From: Candidatus Nanopelagicales bacterium
GTDB lineage: Bacteria > Actinomycetota > Actinomycetes > S36-B12 > CAIYMF01
Direction: 5' to 3'
DNA length: 64,000 nucleotides
NCBI GenBank assembly: GCA_025456065.1
Contig: JALOLH010000002.1
Location: 40,734 to 104,733 of the forward strand
Translations under genes and position numbers: made by a program
The notes under the pieces: model-generated
Databases searched by the model: none
Seen by the model: the letters and a program-made list of their open reading frames with translations, nothing else
What the model was told of the DNA's origin: nothing
Part shown: positions 60,540 through 64,000 of the stretch, piece by piece
How positions within the stretch are numbered: the first letter of the stretch is position 1
Layout of the letters: every line of letters begins with the position of its first letter

Positions 60540-60960
60540 ATGGACTGCGCCGGAGCCTTCGCAGTGCGGCACCACTGGACCTACCTCCTGGCCGACGAGC
60601 AGGCGGTCGCGCAGATCGACCGTGCCCTCGCCTCCTGGAGCCAGCCCATGCCCACCTGGTTGGCCCGACTCGCGGATGCGGGTGCGGATGACGAGGTCTG
60701 GACGCTCACGCACGTCCTTGGCGACGGCGACGACCACTTCCTGGGCGTCTCGCTGCCGGGCGGGCATCCCAGCGGTGCAGGAGGTCCTCGACCGCTGCGA
60801 CCGGTGCGCCGGCGACCTGCTGCCGCTGCTCCGGGCCAACGGCCTGGACCCGGGCGAGATGGCCGGCCCGATGGACCTGCGCACTCTGGACCTGCTGGTC
60901 AGCTCGACCCGGCGCCGGGTCATCCAGCAACGGGAGCACGTGGAGCAGGTCGGGCGATGA
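60540..60960 (+). pseudogene. Frameshifted gene of unknown family
   Basis: Two plausible coding stretches in different frames join smoothly. The first begins MDCAGAFAVRHHWTYLLADE and runs through WTLTHVLGDGDDHFLGVSLP. The second runs GIPAVQEVLDRCDRCAGDLL, PLLRANGLDPGEMAGPMDLR, then TLDLLVSSTRRR to the TGA at 60958. Removing a single G from the GGGCGGG at about 60758-60764 restores one frame of ~140 residues. A further possible N-terminal piece (LAQLLAILRPGADR) lies upstream in a third frame. It could be a decaying gene or a single-base sequence error. I do not recognise the family. Confidence 0.5.
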
Positions 60961-61054
60961 CGCCGGGTCGTGGCTCCGGAGCCGGTGCCGGGTGGGCGGT
61001 GGGCCTTGCGTCCACAGGCGCCGTGGCGCTCCGGCTGTGAACGAGCGAGCGTGG

Positions 61055-61076
61055 TAGGATTCGAACATACGTTCGG
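61055..61076 (+). promoter_or_regulatory. SOS promoter of the HNH endonuclease gene
   Basis: TAGGAT (61055-61060) is a TAnnnT -10. Directly after it TCGAACATACGTTCGG (61061-61076) matches the actinobacterial LexA consensus, so LexA would sit over the transcription start. The same unit precedes the pseudogene at 2404. Confidence 0.75.
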
Positions 61077-61099
61077 GCGTGCTGGGATGGGGGGACAGC

Positions 61100-62539
61100 A
61101 TGGGGATGGGCCGATCGGTCGCCGCAGCGCCGCTGCACGAGGCTCCACCGCAGCTGGGCGGTGCTCCGCCCGGCCGGGTCGGACTGCAGGCGGGGGACGA
61201 GGTGCGTGCCTGGGTGCACGTCCTCGGCCAGGCCCCCGTCGACGTCGCCGATGCCGACCGGGTCGACCTGATCGGGGCGCTGGAGCGTCTGAAGTCCGCC
61301 GCGGCGGCGATGCAGGCCCGGCTGGCCGCCGCGATGGCCGACGAGCACGTGGCGCGCGCCTCCGGGGAGCGGGCGCGGACGCAGGCGGTGCGGTCGGTGG
61401 CCGGACAGGTGGGGCTGGCCCGCCGGGTGTCGCCGTCAAGGGCGATGACCTTCGTGGGCCTGGCGCGGCTGCTCAGCCATGACCTGCCGGAGACGTTGGT
61501 GGCCCTGGCCGCAGGGGAGATCAGCGAGTGGCAGGCGGTGCTGGTGGGTCGCGAGGCGGCGGTCCTGTCGTCGGCCGACCGGGCGGCCCTGGATGCGGCG
61601 TTGGCGCCCCGGCTCGGTCCGCTGGGTGACCGCGGCGTGGCCCAGGAGGCGCGCCGGCTCGTCGACCGCGTGGATCCCGGCGCCGTCGCCCGTCGGGTGC
61701 GTCGGGCCGAGGCGGACCGTTGCGTCACCGTGCGTTCGGCACCCGGGCCGGCCGGGTGCGCGATGGCCAGGCTGACCGCGACCCTGCCGGTGGCGCAGGC
61801 GGTCGCCGTCTACGCCGGGCTCCGAGCGCATGCCGAGGCCCAGCGCAACCAGCACGGCGACCAGCGGGGGATCGGGCAGCTCATGAGCGACGAGCTGGTC
61901 GCCCGGCTCACCGCACGCCCGGGCGCGGCAGGGTCCGGCACGGCCGTCGGCCGCGTGCAGGTCGAGGTCGGCCTGGTGATGTCGGAACGGTCGTTGCTGC
62001 GGGGCGGGGCTGATCCGGCGGTCCTCACCGACGACCGAGGCCGCACGTACGGGCACGTGCCGGCGTTCCTGGCCCGGCGCCTGGTGCGCGACGCCGACCG
62101 GGCCTGGCTGACCCGGCTGTACGCGGCTCCTGGCTCAGGGCAGTTGGTCACCATGGACGCCAGGCGTCGCGCCTTCAGCGGGCGGCTGCGCCGTCTGGTC
62201 GTCTGGCGGGACCAGACCTGCCGCATGCCCTGGTGCGAAGCCCCGGTGCGCCACGCCGACCACGTCCGCGCCCACGCCGCGGGCGGCGCAACCGCCCTGG
62301 CCAACGCAGCCGGGTTGTGCGAGGCATGCAACTACGTGAAGGAGTCCGACGGTTGGCGGGCTGGCGTCGTCGCCGCACAGGGGCACGTCATCGAGTTCAC
62401 GACCCCGACCGGGCACCGCTACCGATCCCAGCCACCACCGGCACCCGGCCACCATCCCCGCAGCCTGGACGAGCACGTGGAGCTCCTCGCGGGTGACTGG
62501 GATGACGAGTGTGATGTCGGGCGGGGTGGCGCTGCCTGA
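61100..62539 (+). CDS. DUF222 / HNH endonuclease (13E12 family)
   Basis: A 479-residue protein with the DUF222 N-terminal helical region (DLIGALERLKSAAAAMQARL through VRSVAGQVGLARRVSPSRAM) and a C-terminal HNH nuclease. The nuclease reads VVWRDQTCRMPWCEAPVRHA, DHVRAHAAGGATALANAAGL, CEACNYVKES, with zinc cysteines and the catalytic HHxxN/H arrangement. The family is multicopy in actinobacteria and several mycobacterial members are DNA-damage inducible, which fits the LexA box upstream. The ATG at 61100 has a GGGGGG site; the upstream in-frame GTG at 61079 lies almost at the predicted transcript start and is less likely. A decayed paralogue lies at 2404-3179. Confidence 0.88.
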   Translation: MGMGRSVAAAPLHEAPPQLGGAPPGRVGLQAGDEVRAWVHVLGQAPVDVADADRVDLIGALERLKSAAAAMQARLAAAMADEHVARASGERARTQAVRSVAGQVGLARRVSPSRAMTFVGLARLLSHDLPETLVALAAGEISEWQAVLVGREAAVLSSADRAALDAALAPRLGPLGDRGVAQEARRLVDRVDPGAVARRVRRAEADRCVTVRSAPGPAGCAMARLTATLPVAQAVAVYAGLRAHAEAQRNQHGDQRGIGQLMSDELVARLTARPGAAGSGTAVGRVQVEVGLVMSERSLLRGGADPAVLTDDRGRTYGHVPAFLARRLVRDADRAWLTRLYAAPGSGQLVTMDARRRAFSGRLRRLVVWRDQTCRMPWCEAPVRHADHVRAHAAGGATALANAAGLCEACNYVKESDGWRAGVVAAQGHVIEFTTPTGHRYRSQPPPAPGHHPRSLDEHVELLAGDWDDECDVGRGGAA

Positions 62540-62716
62540 CGGTGGGCACGGCCGGTCAGGGGTCGATCGGGCATGCCCGCGCGCGGCGGGACCAACGGCA
62601 CGAGACGGCCCCTCACCACGGCGCGGCATGGGCGTCAGTGCAGACGAGTGCGCGCTGACGTGCGGGGTGCCGGGCAGCTGTTCAGGTTCCGATGGGCCCG
62701 TTGACCTGGCGCCGGG

Positions 62717-63463
62717 TCACCCGCCGGCTGCCTCGATCAGGTGGCGCCGGCCGTCGATCATCGCGGGGCCGTACCAGAACAGGGACCGGCCGGGGACCAG
62801 CGCCGTGCGCACCCCCGCGAGCAGGTCGGGTACCGACCGGAACGGGTACGGCTCGTCGGGCACGAGGACCAGGTCCGGCCCTTCGGCGAGCACAGCTTCG
62901 ACGGTCCGGTGCGGGTAGCGGTCCACCGCGTCCAGCACGTTGGCCCAGCCGAGCCGGGCCAGCACGTCCGAGGCATAGGTCCGGCCCCCCACCCAGATCC
63001 ACGGGTCGCGCCAGACCGGCACTGCCACCCGCAGCGTCGCGGGCGGCATCGCACCTGCCCACACCCGTCCGGCGTCGGTGAGCCATCGCGGCTCCGCCCC
63101 GAGACCGAGCCCGACGCCCAGCAGCCGGCCCAGGCTGGCCAACGCCTCGGCGACGCTGTCGATCCGGGTCACCCACACGGCGATCCCGGCAGCGCGCAAC
63201 CGGTCCACGTCGACCCGGCGGTTCTCCTCCACGTTGGCGACCACCAGGTCAGGGCGCAGGCCGAGGATCAGCCCGAGGTCGGGGTTCTTCGGCCCCCGGA
63301 CGCGCACGACCTCGAGGCGTGCGGGGTGGGTGCACCAGTCCGTGGCGCCGACCAGGACCTGCGGGCAGGTGATCGCGATGGCCTCGGTGATCGAGGGAAC
63401 CAACGACACCACCCGGACCGGCGGCCCGCTCAACCGAACCTCGACACCCAGGTCGTCGTGCAC
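62717..63463 (-). CDS. Helical-backbone metal receptor / cobalamin-binding-like protein
   Basis: A 248-residue protein with the two-lobed TroA/BtuF-like fold: RVVSLVPSITEAIAITCPQV, PKNPDLGLILGLRPDLVVAN followed by VEENRRVDVDRLRAAGIAVW in the first lobe, and WIWVGGRTYASDVLARLGWA and PDLVLVPDEPYPFRSVPDLL in the second. It has no signal peptide or lipobox, unlike ABC transporter binding proteins of this fold, so it is probably cytosolic. Such stand-alone members are annotated as cobalamin- or metal-binding without a proven role. A GGGGAGGA site supports the GTG at 63463. A link to the cobalamin-dependent eut operon is only a thought. Confidence 0.75.
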   Translation of the reverse strand: MHDDLGVEVRLSGPPVRVVSLVPSITEAIAITCPQVLVGATDWCTHPARLEVVRVRGPKNPDLGLILGLRPDLVVANVEENRRVDVDRLRAAGIAVWVTRIDSVAEALASLGRLLGVGLGLGAEPRWLTDAGRVWAGAMPPATLRVAVPVWRDPWIWVGGRTYASDVLARLGWANVLDAVDRYPHRTVEAVLAEGPDLVLVPDEPYPFRSVPDLLAGVRTALVPGRSLFWYGPAMIDGRRHLIEAAGG

Positions 63464-63622
63464 GAGCACATCCTCCCCGGGATCACCGCCGTCAGGATCA
63501 CGCCCCGGGTCCCGACCGGCACCGCTGTCCCTGAGCAGGCGCCTGCCGCGGGCGTACGGTCGAGTCGTCAGCAGCGAGCAGCCGGCCGAGGGCGTCGCGC
63601 CGCCGTACGGCAGCATGGGGGC

Positions 63623-64000
63623 GTGAAGGCGTCGCAGCTGGTCAACCGGGCCCGGGTGGAGCAGGCCGCGGGCAGGCCGAAGGCGGCGTTGCGCCCCGCA
63701 TGGGACGCCGTGCAGGAGGCGATGCGGGCCCAGGACGAGGGCACGGTGCGCGACGTGGAGCTGCTGGCGCGCGACATCGCCGAATCCTCCGAGGGCGGCG
63801 TGCGCGCCGACGCCGAGAAGCTCGCGGCCTACTGCTCCGCGCTGCTCGAGGGTGTCGGCGGCGGGGTCCGCATGCCGGGGCTGCTCGAGCGGATGCTCCG
63901 CTCCGGGCGCACCAGGCCCGGTGACGACCGCCGGCCCTGCCCCCAGTGCGCCGAGAGCATCAAGCGCGAGGCGAAGGTGTGCCGCTACTGCGGCCACCGC
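63623..64000 (+). CDS. Zinc-ribbon protein (partial, runs off the window)
   Basis: The first 126 residues of a gene that continues past the window. The N-terminal ~95 residues are helical and charged (VKASQLVNRARVEQAAGRPK, AALRPAWDAVQEAMRAQDEG), resembling a tetratricopeptide-like or coiled segment. After it comes CPQCAESIKREAKVCRYCGH, a four-cysteine zinc ribbon of the type that often precedes membrane or low-complexity regions. The family is not otherwise recognised. The GTG at 63623 is the best start, with the caveat that no ribosome site is clear; a CAGCAT hexamer 6 bp upstream could be a weak leaderless promoter. Confidence 0.65.
   Translation, partial: MKASQLVNRARVEQAAGRPKAALRPAWDAVQEAMRAQDEGTVRDVELLARDIAESSEGGVRADAEKLAAYCSALLEGVGGGVRMPGLLERMLRSGRTRPGDDRRPCPQCAESIKREAKVCRYCGHR

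Overview
The window reads as chromosomal DNA of a high-GC Gram-positive bacterium (Actinomycetota, possibly Micrococcales). Supporting signs are the very high GC, frequent GTG starts, many leaderless promoters (TAnnnT 6-8 bp before ATG/GTG), a DUF222/HNH endonuclease behind a GAAC-N4-GTTC LexA box, and gluABCD- and MsiK-type transporters. I see no rRNA, tRNA, CRISPR array, phage or insertion sequence.

Layout. 0-5.4 kb: DUF2200, a methyltransferase remnant, a GH1 6-phospho-beta-glucosidase, a broken HNH gene, a cation efflux protein and a CPA1 antiporter. 5.4-19.7 kb: a lipid/alkyl-sulfate neighbourhood with an SdsA-like alkylsulfatase, a SulP anion transporter, a large MalT/AlkS-type LuxR activator, an acyl-CoA ligase plus wax ester/TAG synthase pair, and an aldehyde dehydrogenase - GMC oxidoreductase - TetR operon. 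19.8-23.1 kb: trehalose PTS (treB) and phosphotrehalase (treC). 23.2-33.8 kb: an ethanolamine microcompartment operon (eat, eutN, eutA, eutB, eutC, eutL, acylating aldehyde dehydrogenase, BMC-H, eutQ, eutJ, a tandem BMC-T and a small EutQ-N-like protein). 33.9-37.1 kb: glutamate-type ABC importer. 37.4-45.0 kb: oligosaccharide ABC importer with an MsiK-like ATPase, a GH65 phosphorylase and beta-phosphoglucomutase. 45.2-50.7 kb: small housekeeping, regulatory and membrane genes. 50.7-60.3 kb: surface and secreted enzymes: an OafA-like acyltransferase, a matrixin with a cysteine switch and a seven-repeat propeller, a phosphodiesterase/5'-nucleotidase fusion, and a lipoprotein hydrolase. 60.5-64 kb: a frameshifted gene, an SOS-type HNH gene, a metal/cobalamin-receptor-like protein and a partial zinc-ribbon protein.

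How the parts may work together. Three promoters (alkylsulfatase, acyl-CoA ligase, treB) share a 21-bp element exactly 20 bp upstream of a -10 hexamer, the position of a class II activator site. The MalT/AlkS-type activator encoded among them is the obvious candidate. The nearby enzymes could take alkyl sulfate to alcohol, aldehyde, acid, acyl-CoA and wax ester. The eut operon appears to encode a complete shell and an ethanolamine-to-acetyl-CoA core, but no phosphotransacylase, alcohol dehydrogenase or recognised regulator. The GH65/beta-PGM/ABC cluster would import a glucose disaccharide, phosphorolyse it and feed glucose 6-phosphate to glycolysis.

Limits: all family calls are by eye from motifs and overall resemblance; no alignments or database searches were run.
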